Below are positions 26,014-37,949 of a DNA stretch of 64,000 nt, piece after piece. Every line of letters starts with the position of its first letter. Within the stretch, counting starts at the first letter, position 1. The DNA is from Strobilurus pachycystidiatus (lineage: Eukaryota; Basidiomycota; Agaricomycetes; Agaricales; Physalacriaceae). Location: contig JAHLMK010000003.1 of NCBI GenBank assembly GCA_019915135.1, positions 1,860,001 through 1,924,000 on the forward strand, read 5' to 3'. The notes under the pieces are model-generated. The model had not been told where the DNA came from, did no database searches, and worked only from the letters and a program-made list of their open reading frames with translations. The position numbers were made by a program, and so were the translations under genes.

Positions 26014-27040
26014 GGTCGGGGTGCAAAATGTGGGGAAAAGCCGGGGAATAGAGATGTGTCGCAAGAGAGTGATATCGTGGGGCTACAAAAAGGGCAAAGC
26101 AGAAACAATTGGCGGGAGATATAATGGGGAAGGCGTATGCGGAATGAATGGGCGGCAAGTAAACGGGTAGAGAAGAGAGCCGAAAAAGGTGAGCCGATGA
26201 AGAAGCGTGGCGGTGTCAAAGACGGCGAGGTCTTTATTTGCGTATTGGCGCCATTGGGTCCATCGTGCGGGGCGCTGTGCGGCTTTTGGTGATATGGGCG
26301 TGTGAGTTAAGCCTGGATCCTCAAACACAGACAAAGCTCAGCTGACAAAGCTTGCCTGACACGTGACAGGCGCGCGCCTCGCCGACGAAGTCTGTGTCGA
26401 TCTTTTGACTCCCGCTTTGAAGGACACCTGGCCAACTATTCTTGAGTCCTTTCTCTTCCGCCACCTTTGCTTGCAATACCTAGCGACCCATCGGCGCCGT
26501 CGCTATCTGTCTTACTAGTACTTATTACAACGATCTCGAATTTCAAATCGCTTCGAGGTTCTCTCATTGTCGCCAGTGCCGACACGGAGGGCGTCTTTGA
26601 TTTACGACCGCGCTCCTCACGATTATCATTGTAGCACAAATTGGTTGTTCAAGAAATTCGAGCATGCCGCCAAAACGCGCCAACATCCTTGTTGCGTTGC
26701 TTAGATTCCTTGAGTGTTGCTTCTTAACGATTGTGTACGCAAGAAGGAATCGAGTTCATACGATTCACAGACTGCTGCGATATCTATGGTGGAACCATCA
26801 CACTTGGCAAGTGACTTGCATCGTAAGGGAAGGACTGCTTCCATATGCAGCGGTGCCTCTCATTAAGCTGTTCTATACAGGATCAGAAGGATCAACACTA
26901 AGTCTGAATCTATCGTAATGAATTGAGGGGGGAAAAGTGAGCATTACATGTTTACCTGGAAGTCTCGACGGGGAGACGTGTCCTACGAAGATTTTGGTTA
27001 GTTGTCGACGTTTATAGAGGTTGGGAAGGTCGCAAAGGAG

Positions 27041-27130
27041 GATCAGAAAAAGCGGGCAAAGCCCGAAGGTAGCTGAGATAGTTATCTGCAGTGCAAGAAA
27101 CTTGCATAAAGCCAAATGCCTCAAGGCATC
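27041..27130. repeat. Hairpin-rich repeat, copy 1
   Basis: About 85 bp shared with 27335-27422. It forms four consecutive short hairpins: CGGGC/GCCCG (27053-27065), AGATA/TATCT (27076-27087), GCAAG/CTTGC (27093-27105) and ATGCC/GGCAT (27116-27129). No coding potential is evident. Confidence 0.75.
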
Positions 27131-27334
27131 ATACGCAAAGGACAGAGGTCGAAGGGGTACACTCACCAAGTGCTCAATAGGAAGAGTCGGCCAAGGGGTT
27201 CAGCAGCAGACGAGACGACTATCGTCAAAAACATGGGGGAATGCTTGCCTCCGTGTAAGTAGCGAGCATAGACTAGAAGTGGGGCATGAGCAACGATGGA
27301 CCATCAAAAAAAAATTGCGACGAAGGGGGAAAAA

Positions 27335-27422
27335 ATCAGAAAAGCGGGTCAAGCCCGAAGGTAGCTGAGATAGGTTTCTGCAGTGCGAGATACTCGCGTA
27401 AAGCCAAATGCCTCAAACATCA
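27335..27422. repeat. Hairpin-rich repeat, copy 2
   Basis: Direct copy about 292 bp from copy 1. The first hairpin has one arm changed to a G-T pair (CGGGT/GCCCG, 27345-27357). The third has changed on both sides together (GCGAG/CTCGC, 27385-27397). The second is weakened and the fourth is lost. Confidence 0.75.
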
Positions 27423-28128
27423 TTGGAGGAAAAAAAAGGGAAGGGCGAAGAAAATTTTGGAGAGTAGAAAAAAAACACACCTGTTGCCCACGGGCCACCA
27501 GCAAGGCCCAGTCAGACACCGTCCATGCGCACCAGATACGAACCACTCATGTAGGAAGACCGACAGTGTTAAACGTTCAAGGAAACCCGGTTGAAAAAAT
27601 TGAATGGGAGATGATCATGGTGGGAAGACAAGATGGATTTGGTACTCGGTGCCAGGTTCCTCGCTTTTTGTTTGTCTTCCGTCAACATCTTCTCTGTCCC
27701 CTATGCTAAGTTATAAGCTAGTCGTGTGTACTAGTAACTGTCCATCTTCCGTGAATCGTCGGCCGCGTTTTTCGCGTCTTCTAAACGCCTTACAATCTGG
27801 AAGCTATCTGCTGGCGTCTGGATATCAAGGGATTCTGACTGTCTGTGGTTCTGTCTCATTGACGCGAAACTAAAGCGTCACCTGTCCGTCATTGTGCTCA
27901 TCACCACGGCTCAGCTGAGCGACTGCGAACAGGGAGCGACTCGACTCATGGACCGCCATGGACCACGCATCGCCCAATAAGGCACTTCCCCAAAACATTG
28001 CGTCCCCGGGCCCCAAACGGATCCCTCGCTAAGCCGTGGGTGGACCTGGAATCTGGGTGGCCCGCCTCCGTCTCGGGCCACGGCTAGGCCAGTCGAGTCG
28101 AACATGCCATCCATGCCAACCGGTGCAC

Positions 28129-28135
28129 ATATAAG
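28129..28135 (+). promoter_or_regulatory. TATA-like box of the desaturase gene
   Basis: ATATAAG lies about 52 bp upstream of the OLE1 start codon, which has the strong context CCACCATG. Spacing is typical for fungal TATA promoters. Confidence 0.5.
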
Positions 28136-28185
28136 AATCCCTATGCTCCCAAATTATTTTCGACGATTCAGATCCCGATTCCACC

Positions 28186-29819
28186 ATGTCGATGTCAAAG
28201 TCCCGCAAGGCGCAGGACAAACTGACGCCCATAGACATCAACGTGCCCGACAACTACATCGAGCACACCCTCAAAACCACGGAGCCCCTTCCTCCGCTCT
28301 CCTGGAAGACCCTCCGCCATGAGATCAACTGGATTTCTTTCATTGTCTTGACGGTGACGCCGCTGGTGGGAATCATCGGGGCTACAACCACCTCTCTCCA
28401 GATGCGCACGGCAATCTGGAGTGTCATTTACTACTTTATCACTGGGTTGGGCATCACCGCGGGGTACCACCGTCTCTGGGCGCATCGGTCGTATAACGCG
28501 CACTGGATACTAGAGTATGCGCTCGCGATGGCAGGAACCGGGTCCGTCCAGGGTTCTATCAAGTGGTGGTCGCGAGGTCATCGCGCTCATCATCGCTACA
28601 CGGACACCGACCTCGACCCATACAACGCCGAGCGCGGGTTCTTCTACTCCCACATTGGGTGGATGCTTGTCCGACCACGGAGGGCGCCTGGTGTAGCCGA
28701 CGTTAGCGACCTTTCCAAGAGCGCCGTCGTCAAATGGCAGCACAGGCACTATCTGTTCTTGATCCTGTTCATGGGCTTCGGGTTACCTACGCTTGTAGCC
28801 TGGCTCGGATGGGGAGACGCTCGTGGCGGGTTCGTCTACGCTGGCGTCTGCAGATTGGTTTTCGTCCACCATGTACGCTCATATCCCCGCCTCTTTCTAC
28901 TTTGTCTCATCCACATTGCAGTCAACATTCTGCGTCAATTCGCTTGCTCATTGGCTCGGCGAGACGCCCTTTGACGACAAACACACGCCCAAGAACCACA
29001 TGATAACAGCATTCGTTACTGTCGGTGAAGGTTATCACAACTTCCACCATCAGGTACGTTATGCCCAATTTTTTGCAAGCCTGTATCCGCTAACCCTCCC
29101 TAGTTCCCGACAGACTACCGCAATGCCATCAAGTGGTACCAGTACGATCCTACAAAGTGGTTCATCTGGTGCATGTACAAGATCGGACTCGCATGGCAGC
29201 TCAAGACCTTCCCTTCCAACGAAATCGAAAAAGGTGTTCTGACCATGGAGCTCAAGCGCCTCAGGAAGAAGCAGGAGCAGATCAAGTGGCCAAGCAACTC
29301 GAACGATCTTCCCGTCGTCAGCTTCGAGAGCTGCAAGTTCCTTTCTTCCCCTCCCTATCACCTATGCTGATTCTCCACATAGTCCAAACCCAATCCAAGA
29401 AACGTCCCCTCGTTCTCATCTCCGGCTTCATCCACGACGTAACCAGCTTTGTTGACGAGCACCCGGGCGGCGCGCACCTCATCAAGCGCTTCATCGGCAA
29501 GGACGCCACAACCGCCTTCTTTGGTGGTGTATACGACCACTCGAACGCGGCCCACAATGTACGTCCACATCTTTCCCCTCCTTCGTTCCTCTTTATCTGA
29601 CGACCCGTTCAGCTCCTGGCCATGAAGCGGGTAGGTATCCTACACGGTGGCTACCCCCACATCCTCGACATCGCTAAGACTGTCCCGCCATCTCAGCGCC
29701 TGTGGGTTGCGCAGCATACCGAGCTCAGTCACATGTGGGAAGACGCGGGCTCTACGACGGCCTGGAGCGAGGACGAGGATATTGGCTCGAAGCGGAGAGG
29801 CAAGGGCCTGGAGATCTGA
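28186..29819 (+). CDS. OLE1: Delta-9 (stearoyl-CoA) fatty acid desaturase with cytochrome b5 domain
   Basis: ER membrane di-iron enzyme making oleate and palmitoleate. Exons: 28186-28872, 28922-29053, 29104-29332, 29383-29558 and 29613-29819, giving 476 aa, the normal fungal length. Histidine boxes are HRLWAH, HRAHHR and HNFHH, separated by membrane pairs ([39 protein letters not shown]). The C-terminal cytochrome b5 domain has [21 protein letters not shown] with the haem-ligand His. The third intron (29333-29382) must begin with GC, not GT: the donor is AGCT/GCAAGT, and only this keeps the frame and gives [14 protein letters not shown], as in other desaturases; the nearby GT at 29337 breaks the frame. 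The gene has a TATA-like box 52 bp upstream. Confidence 0.93.
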
Positions 29820-30304
29820 GTGGTTCATGCCATTGTGTAGGCACCGATACTTACGCTCTCTTCTATTGACTTCTTGGATCGAGTTAGATGTATATAATTA
29901 ACGATGTATTTTTTGCAACGCCCATACTACGGCAACGTTCCCCGGGAGCTTTGACGTGTCAGTGAGTGCATTCTGGCGAAAACCAACGATATGTGTCTGT
30001 TACAATAAGACGAAAGTTCACACGGATAATACACTACAGCGACACAGACAGATAGATAGACAGCCTGAGAAAGACACAAAAATGACAAATAAAAACGCAG
30101 TCCAAAGTCAACGAATTAGCAGTCCAGTCCGAAATAGGTAGAGATAAAGTTAACAGAGACAAGTAGATATCGTGAGAAATACGTATACGTTAAGGAGAAG
30201 GGTAGAGCAACGATGGAGTCCGGACCACTCCGTTAACCACAGCTCCACGCCACCCAACGAACAACGACTAGGCCCGATGCCACCGCCCAACATTACGACC
30301 AACG
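29820..30304. other. Intergenic, no gene recognised
   Basis: 3' flank of OLE1 and AT-rich spacer with a GATAGATAGA-like tract near 30050. No coding or RNA gene is seen. Confidence 0.4.
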
Positions 30305-30701
30305 CCCAACGACGGCGAATCGACAAGTAGGAAACAACCCCCGCCGCATGGCGAGGGCGCTTTCATCTAACTTTAATCGTATGCCACAGGAACTCAGCAG
30401 TCAAGGCACATATCGGTAGTCGTCGCGAGACGCCCCGTGCCGCTGCATCCTATTCCCGTCGTCGGGGTGGTGTGAAGTCGGAGGTGATGATCACTGATCA
30501 GGCGGGATCAAACCCGAACGACGGCAAATCGACAAGTAGGAAACAACTCCCGCCGTGTGGCGAGAGCGCTTTCGTCTATCTTTAATCGTAAGCCATGGAG
30601 CTTGGTGCAGAGCGACTGGCCAGCACATAATGGTAGTCGTCGTTAGACGCTCCGTGCCGCGTCGTGCAGTCTGGTTCCTAGTCCTGTCGTCGGGTACTGG
30701 G
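30305..30701. repeat. Tandem repeat, two ~205 bp units
   Basis: Unit 1 starts near 30305 and unit 2 near 30513. Shared blocks, in order, are CGAATCGACAAGTAGGAAAC (AAATC in unit 2), GGCGAG.GCGCTTTC, CTTTAATCGTA, GGTAGTCGTCG and GACGC.CCGTGCCG. The units have diverged by substitutions and small indels. No coding signature; it lies between the convergent OLE1 and coiled-coil genes. Confidence 0.75.
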
Positions 30702-30804
30702 AGTCGCGAGTCGGGAGTCGTGGGTCCGAGGGTGCAGTCGCAAGTCGGAAAGGGAATGGGAGTCGAAGGCGGATGACATGGGCGATGAAGGGAAACCTTG
30801 GCCG

Positions 30805-32527
30805 TTATAGGCCCCGCTTGGGCAGTGCCTTCAATTTTCGAGTAGCGCGCTCGGCCGCAGTGTCTGAATTCACGGTCCAATACCCCTCAAAGGTGTGATC
30901 AGATAGCAATGGATTCAGAGGCTGCGAAAGGGGCGAGAAGACCATGTCGACAAAGGCAGGGAACCCAGTATCCTGAGGAGGGAATGACTGGGATGAGGCG
31001 GCTGCAGGAAGGGTGGTAGACGAAGACGCCTGTTGGGAATAGCCCTCCACGAAAGTCGGGTTCTCCGGGACCTTGGCGACGGACTTGGAAGTAGTGCTAG
31101 TGCGTGATTTGGCGGTCAAGCCAGGAATGTCGTCCTCGACTAATGCAGCATAATCCAAGAGAGCACTTGAAATCGATGTCTCTGCAGCATGTTGTGCGGA
31201 TGGGGGAGGTGCTGCAGAATGTGCTGCTGCGGGTGACAGAGGTGCTGTAGGGTACGATGCAGCGGATGGGGGAGGCGCTGAGGGGTATGCCACAGCGGGT
31301 GACTCCGTGGGTATCGTATCCATCAAGTCGTCCTGTTCGTGGTACTGAGTAGCAGAAAGGTCTGCAGCGAATGGGAAAAATTCTGCGGATGAGTACAGGA
31401 ACGACGGCGCCGACTGCGAAAACGAGTTGGCGATGGGTTGCTCGTGATGCACGAATTGGTAGGGCGAGCTGTCGAGTCGTTGTTGTAAAGAGTCGATGAA
31501 ATCGCTCTGGCGACGAATAGTGCTGTTGCTCGTGGCGAGATCGAGTTTCGCAGTATGGAGCTCAGCCTTGAGGCGAATCTCCTGCTCATGATGCGCAGCA
31601 ACGGCCTCCTGGAAGGCGATCTTCTGGGAAGCCATCTAAATACAAGATGTTTAGCGACCAACAGATGAAAGAAAGAAAAAGTTCACGCACCATCAGGCGT
31701 TCCCTCACAAGTTGAGCCTCATCATCTTCGACAGCCTTACGTTCGTCGGCGAGGATAGCACGTTCTTTCTGCGAACAAGTGCGAACATAATCCATGTGCT
31801 CCGACTGAAGCAACTCCCTGAGATCCTTAAGGTCCCGGTGGCCTTTCTCAACAGCGGCGTCGCGAGCGACTTCGGCTGTCTCTCGAAGCTGCTCCTCCCT
31901 CGCCAGAGCCTCTTTCGTATCGTTCAAGGCTTTCTTGGCAGTGAGGAGTTGCGCCTGCATATCCTGCGCGTTCTTCTTCAGGTCCGCCACCTGCCGCTCC
32001 AATTCGACACAGCAGCGTGGTGCAGCAGCCGAGGGCATTCTTGGTGAAGGGGTAGCTTTGTTCGCAGTCGGCGTCGACGTGAAGTTGGGCGGTGCGTAGG
32101 GCTTCGATGGGATGACCATCTGGGAGCGACCATAGTTGGTGGGTCGGGGAGGAGCAGTCCTCTCATAAAGGGTGCGCCGGCGCTTAGCTGGTGGCTCGGT
32201 CGCGGGCTGGGGTGACGGGGCATGGCGCTTGGGAATTGGGAGGAGATAGGTAGCCGTGAAACCAGGAGGCGGGTCTTCGGAGACGTGGCGACGACCGCTG
32301 GGTACAGGGACAATTGCACGAGAGGGAGAGAGCGAAGTAGACGCGCTCGAGGACGATGAACTTGACGAGGTTGACACGCGACTTGCAGGGCGCGCCTGTT
32401 GCGAGTGAGATTAGATCAATAGAGAGTATTGGAAACTCACCATTGCAAACCCTAAGAATCGTGCAACAGCATCGTACGGGCAAGGGCAAGTGCGCTTGTT
32501 CTCTGGGATTGTGCGATTGGCAGGCAT
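30805..32527 (-). CDS. Coiled-coil protein of unknown function
   Basis: Not recognised as a known family. Exons: 32441-32527, 31691-32395 and 30805-31635, with introns of 45 and 55 nt, giving 540 aa. The first exon is short and cysteine-bearing (MPANRTIPENKRTCPCPYDA, then VARFLGFAM). A Ser run and a Pro/Arg-rich region with an NLS-like PPAKRRR follow. A long coiled coil spans about residues 155-330 (ELERQVADLKKNAQDMQAQL through ELHTAKLDLATSNSTIRRQS). The C-terminal third is Pro/Ala/Ser-rich, with repeated YPSAPPPSAASYPTAPLSP-like phrases, and ends in a basic RKLKALPKRGL. The composition suggests a nuclear scaffold or regulator, but that is a guess. Confidence 0.8.
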
Positions 32528-32995
32528 AGCAAATTATAGTTCGGGTGGAGAGGACGATGGTGGTCAGAGCTGAGGGTGAATATGACGCTGTGTGCCATTC
32601 AGGTGGCCTTTTTAAACTAAAAAGTCACGGCGCATTGTTCGAGCAAAGCGCACTTGAGTCACTTGATGGCGGTCAAAGTCGTCCTCGTGCCTCGGTTAAA
32701 GAGCAGTCCCTCAATGCAGCGGTAGTCAGCTGGCTTCTGCAGTGAGATGTCCATGGTTTGTTGGCACAGGTGTCGTCGCTGGGGACGACGATGAGCAAAA
32801 TGGTAGATGGAGGCGGGACGAAAGAGGGGACGGCAAATGCCGATCTCAACCGATTTGGGAAAAGCGCCGAACGTTGTTCCCTTTGTTGCTCCATATCCAG
32901 TAATCTATTTCATGAGCATGCCACTTGTGAACATCATTTTAACTTGACACCCTTGAAGGATCTGGTGAAGGTCAATGTCCATTTATCCGACTAAT
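32528..32995. other. Intergenic, promoter of the coiled-coil gene
   Basis: About 470 bp between the coiled-coil gene start and the NRDE2 stop, both on the minus strand. No gene recognised. Confidence 0.4.
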
Positions 32996-35900
32996 TCAAT
33001 AAGGCATCAACCGACGCAATTCCCTAGCATTCTCCTCTATCTCTGAGTCTGAATCACTGGCATCGTCCCCACCAGCCTGAACTTCTTCCATACCAGCATT
33101 CCCATCAAAGTCCTGCCTCAGCCTCAACCCCCGCTCGACCATGGTAGCCATGAGAGTGTCTAGCTGTTGGTTCGTAAACTCTGATCGTAGAGGATCGAAT
33201 GCTAACAGATACAACTCTAAAACACGCCGTAACTTAGCTCTGAGTTCATCGAATGGTCATAAAAGTTTCTCACCTTTGGCTGCAGGACACTCCAAGATCG
33301 CCCGAAACAACAACTCCTTCGCCCTCTTTAACTTGCCTGCCCTGATCTCAAACTCGATGTACACCCTCCACAGGATCGCACTTCCGCGCGTCCTAGGTAA
33401 ATTGTGGGTCAGCAAAACACAGACATATGACAAAAGCTACTGACCGTTCACTATCCACAGCCGCAGCAAGACCGCTCCTTGTACGCTCAACCTCACTCTC
33501 CCATCGCCCAATCTGCCACTTGCCCACCCACACCTCCTGCAAGCGTCGCGAAAGATCCTTCTCCACGCCATCTTGGTCTCTCAAGGACTCCCTGACTCGT
33601 CCCCACACACCCTGCCCCTTCTCGCTCTCCAAGAACAATTCCAAGATGACGGAATTACTGGGGTACGTCCGTAGCGCCTGAGCGGCCCTGTCCCTCAATA
33701 CCGACGGAGGCATGGGGTTCTTCAATACGACGCCGAAATTCCAAACAAACAGCAGCGTCGCCACGGTCAAACTCTCCTTCGCCACACCCCCGACGTGGTA
33801 TGTATCGAATACCGTCAGAGCTTGAGTAATGTCGCCAGAAGTCGACACCTCCAAAAGAGCGCGTAGCTTCAACCCCCCCTCGCGGTCCTTCCATTCGATA
33901 TCGCGTCGCCGGTAGTGTTCTTCCAACGTCCTCTTCGCCCGCAGGATGACAATACCGGTGCCTCCCTCCAGGCCGACGGATTTCAGCATGACCGACCTAG
34001 CCGAGTCGGACCGGCCAGCTAACCACTCCATCTCCGCCCAGTCCCACCACAGTCGGCCTGCCCAGGGCTGATCAGGCGAAGGTGTGGCAGATAGCACTGT
34101 TGTGTAGATCTTCCTCGCCTCGTCCAGCTTGGCCCGGCGCCGCTCAAGGCGCGCATGAACAGCCCAATGAGGTAGCGAATCGCGGGCTTCAGATAGGTAT
34201 GTCCTAGACAGCTTGAGTGCGCTAGAGTTTGATTGTTAAGTTGAGCGGTTCTTGTGATTGATTGAACGCATACCTCTTGACATTGATAGCCCCCTCAAGC
34301 GCGAGTGACAACGCATCCCACTCCCAGTCGTCTGAGCCAAGCCTCAGCTGGCCAAATATCCGACGAACATAGACATGATCCACGTCCGCCACGTCAAATC
34401 TCCCCCATAGACCTTCTCCTTGAAGGGTGCTATCCAGGTGGTTGAAAACACCAGAACCCCATGATTTGATGGATATCGGCCCACTAGAAAACTGTCGTTC
34501 CCGGCCAATGATGACACCAGACGCAGCTTCAGTTGTCAGTGTATTCCTGCTCTCCTTGGGAGGAAACAGTAAGCCCAGCTGAGTCGGACCGGTGACGTAG
34601 GTAAAGGACCACCGGTCGTCCCAGCAATCACGAGCAGCGTCCACGCTGGAATACGAGTCCTCAAAGCCCGGGATATGTAATCCCAAGAAGGAAAGCCAGG
34701 ACATGCGGAAGACATTCCTCGCCAGAGGAGTTTGAAGGCTAAGGAGTAACGGGCGAATATCGGTGAATAAGATGTTGGCGTATGGATCCCATTCGTCGTT
34801 ATCGGACTCGTCGACCGCCTTGGAGGGAAGAAAGGATTTCGTATCAGCGTGGAGTTCTTGGAGAGCCCACTGGCGGTATCGATCCGGACAGGTGGGTAAC
34901 GAGAGCGAAGGTGCATCGACAGGCTCCGATTCCTTCTTGCCAGAGGAAACCCAGGCTGACCACCCTTGTGAATCGACCTCACCAATCCGCGGAACTTCTG
35001 CATCCCAGAATTCTTCGAGCTCGTCAAGTTGCCGAGTTAGAGGCAGGCCATAGAGAGCTTGGGGGATTTCAAAGCATCTTCAGCAACATATTGAGTTTAA
35101 TCATGGACGATCGGAATGAAATACTCACAGCTCTGCCTGCGCTTGGAATATGGCATTTGCGCGTTCCACGAAACCTAGATGGGGACATTTCAGGATTCGC
35201 TAACAAGGGAGACATTACATGCGACCGACCTGCCTGGCGAAAAGCAGTGGCGCTCCGCCATAAGACGCGTACTTTCGCGACCTCCTTCTCCTCGTCATCA
35301 CCAAGAGAGTTTAGTACGCGTGTCGCAGCGTCAACAGTGCACTCAATGCCTTCGCTTCTCAGTTTCCAATCCATCCACTCCATCCATATCTGTATTCCCC
35401 CAATCTGGTATGCTGTTTCCCACTTTGCTCCCAACTCTTCGCGAGTGAACAGCCCTTCCCTAGCCCTCAAATACTTCAACTGTAAGGCAATGCTAGATCG
35501 GTTCTTGGGTTCGACGGTGAAAGCTCGTTCAATGACAGTAAGTGTGGCCTCGGCTCGTAGTCTCCGTGCGTGTTTAGACGTCATCGGAATTTCAGCCAGC
35601 GCAAGATTTATACGCTTCAGCCAGTTTGAGACGAAGAAGGGATCGTAATTGATTTCCTGTTCGAGTGCTTTGATCGCTTCTTGGTGAGATGTCAGTGTTA
35701 TGGCTGTATCATCGTCTGAGCTATCCTCCTCGTCGTCCTCAGCGTCAGATGCAGACGCTTCGGTGTCCGAGTTTTCCAGTGATGTATCCTTAGTTATCGA
35801 GCGGTATGATTCGTCGATTCCTGACTTCTTCCGATTGGAAGAGAGGCGCAGAAAGCCTGTGTCCTCGTCGCCAACTTCTGTGGGTTTGGTGTTTCCAGCC

Positions 35901-36490
35901 AAGAGGCGACGCTTGGGAGGTGCTGCAAGCAGTCTACGCGCTTTTGAATCCGACAATGACGGCCCCGGCTGTTGTGGTGGTTAGCGTGGCATGCATAGTT
36001 GGAGTGGCATGCGTGGCGTACATGTCTCCCCTTGATTCCCATCTCCACAGTATGTGTCGTTCGGTACAACACTGATAATGACGGGATGCCGAGAACTTTA
36101 TCTGAAATTCATTGTCAGAGATGCGAATGGCTACTCAACAGTAAACGTACGACTGACGGTCTTGTATTTCGGTATGTCGCCCTGATGAAGCCGCCCGTAC
36201 TGCATGTTGAGCTGATCACCGCGCTTATCCGAGAAGAAATACCGCGTCGGCTCCTCGTCCTGCGTGCGTTCGACGCCGTAGGATTCTGTCCGATGCTTTC
36301 TCGGCCCGTCCTTCTCCTTACTTCGTTCCTTTTCCTTCCGTTCATGGCCATCTCGATCCTTCCTGTGTCTTTTCTCCTCTTTGCGGGCGGATTTGGACGA
36401 GTCTGGTGTTTTAAGATTGCTTGGACCAGCTTCGTCACCTAAGAACGATGAAAATGAGGGGGGAAAGGAGGAAAACGAGGGAGCCGACAT
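32996..36490 (-). CDS. NRDE2: NRDE2-like protein (nuclear RNA interference/RNA surveillance, HAT repeats)
   Basis: Nuclear protein that in other eukaryotes works with MTR4/exosome and splicing factors to control RNA decay and nuclear RNAi. It starts at 36490 with MSAPSFSSFPPSFSSFLGDE, then a basic/acidic tract of Lys-Glu-Arg-Asp and YFFSDKRGDQLNMQYGRLHQ with GDIPKY, which is the diagnostic NRDE2 N-terminal block. Later exons give GFLRLSSNR, then HAT-like helical repeats: ALEQEINYDPFFVSNWLKRI, QLKYLRAREG, QIWMEWMDWKLRSEG, WLSFLGLHIPGFEDSY, AGRLWWDWAEMEWLAGR and KSVGLEGGTGIVILRAKRTL. It ends RELRRLMPY plus TGA at 32996-32998. Many introns, mostly around 50 nt, are not all placed exactly. It is about 1,000 residues, similar to homologues. 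Confidence 0.88.
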
Positions 36491-36642
36491 GGATGATCAC
36501 TTTGAGTCGTGGATAGTATTAGACGCGACAAGTTGGGCGACCCCGGTCCGCGGCAAGTGCCGTGCGCTCAGGAGACCCGGGTCAGAATAAGCAATCGCTG
36601 CTTTTTCTATTGCCATCACGATCATTTTTTCAACGTCCAAAA

Positions 36643-37429
36643 ATGCGCCCACTCACTGAGGAGGAATCAAAAACGCTATTCACGAAGCTTGCCAACTACA
36701 TTGTGCGCTTGCTCTCCACTTAATTCTCAACATTTGCTTACTGCAAACAGGGCAAAAACCTTATACATCTCATTGACCGACCGGACGAGCCGTACTGCTT
36801 CAGGTTACACAAAGACAGAGTCTTCTATGTCTCAGAATCCTCAATGCGCCTCGGAATCTCCGTCGCACGACCCAACCTTGTCAGCATGGGCACATGTTTC
36901 GGCAAGTTCAGCAAAAGCGGCAAATTCAAGCTGCACATATCCTCTCTCGACTATATTGCCCAATACGCCAAGTTCAAGGTCAGTTGTTTTGTCCTTCGCA
37001 ATATCCTTCTCTCAAGTGAGACAGGTGTGGATAAAACCCAACGGCGAAATGCCGTTTTTGTATGGAAATCACATCGTGAAAGCACATCTTGGCCGGATAA
37101 CGGAGGATACACCCGAACATCAAGGTGTTGTCGTCTTTAGCATGAAGGATATACCGCTTGTACGCTCCCAATCCTCTTGCCCTTGGTCCGCCTTCTCATC
37201 TGACATCAGGGCTTCGGCGTCACTGCCCGGTCGACCATCGACACAAGAAAATTGGACCCAACGTCCATTATCGTCTTCCACCAAGCGTGAGTTGCACTAA
37301 TTATGCTCTTGGCATGCTCATCCTGATTGTCCTCTGACAGCGACGTTGGCGAGTACTTGAGAGACGAAGTACGTCAACAGTCTCACTTCGTTACAATCGC
37401 TTATCTATCTCTAGGACACTCTTTTTTGA
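36643..37429 (+). CDS. NIP7: 60S ribosome biogenesis factor Nip7
   Basis: Nucleolar PUA-domain protein needed for 27S pre-rRNA processing. Exons: 36643-36702, 36751-36978, 37025-37159, 37210-37286, 37341-37368 and 37415-37429, giving 180 aa, exactly the family length. Sequence in order: [60 protein letters not shown], the PUA part [20 protein letters not shown], then [20 protein letters not shown] and [17 protein letters not shown]. The last exon is only 15 nt (Asp-Thr-Leu-Phe-stop). Divergent with NRDE2; start codons are 152 bp apart, so they may share a promoter. Confidence 0.96.
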
Positions 37430-37949
37430 TCACGAGGAAACGATACTTGCTGCTATCCAGGTCCTACCCATCTGTCCCGCGGTGTCGAAGTGCTCAGCCG
37501 CTGGGACTAGTCCCGCTCGCTTGTACAATACTAGACTCTTTCTCTATAAATCTTGGGGGTTTAATCATTATTGACATTCAATGTGCTCAGGGAAACGGGG
37601 CGTGTCTCATATGGGAGACGTGATGCGCAGAAAAAAAGTGGCACTTCCGTGTCTTGTGAACGGAATCACTGACTAAATTTGCCTGGGCGTCGATTTAAAG
37701 GCTAACTTCGATTGGTACTCTCCTTTCCTCAGGGAAGCCCAAACCTCTTCCGCCACACAAAGCTGCATATCCCGCATCACAAGGCCTACCCCACGGGGTA
37801 CAGACACGATCGCCAATTTCCGTCGTCCGAAATGCGGCTTCCGGTTGCTCTGAGAGGAGACGGATTTTTTTTTAAAGCTGCCAGTCTCTCTACTGTACAT
37901 CGTCAGCTCAGTCTCCTCCATATCTCTCACTCGTACATCTCCAGCAACC
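37430..37949. other. Intergenic, no gene recognised
   Basis: About 520 bp between NIP7 and the dehydrogenase relic; contains short AT-rich tracts. It ends in CT-rich sequence, likely the old promoter of the relic. Confidence 0.4.

Larger units (their letters stand above)
26014..28185. other. Gene-poor intergenic region (~2.2 kb)
   Basis: No credible gene is seen between BFA1 and OLE1, which face away from each other. Small open frames (for example 26664-26918 plus and 26436-26639 minus) show no recognisable family. The middle holds two copies of a hairpin-rich repeat, annotated separately. The right end is the OLE1 promoter. Confidence 0.5.

Noticed and set aside
26664..26918. Possible small basic protein of 84 codons
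   Set aside because: No family resemblance, no conserved motif and no splice context. It lies in a gene-poor, repeat-bearing region.
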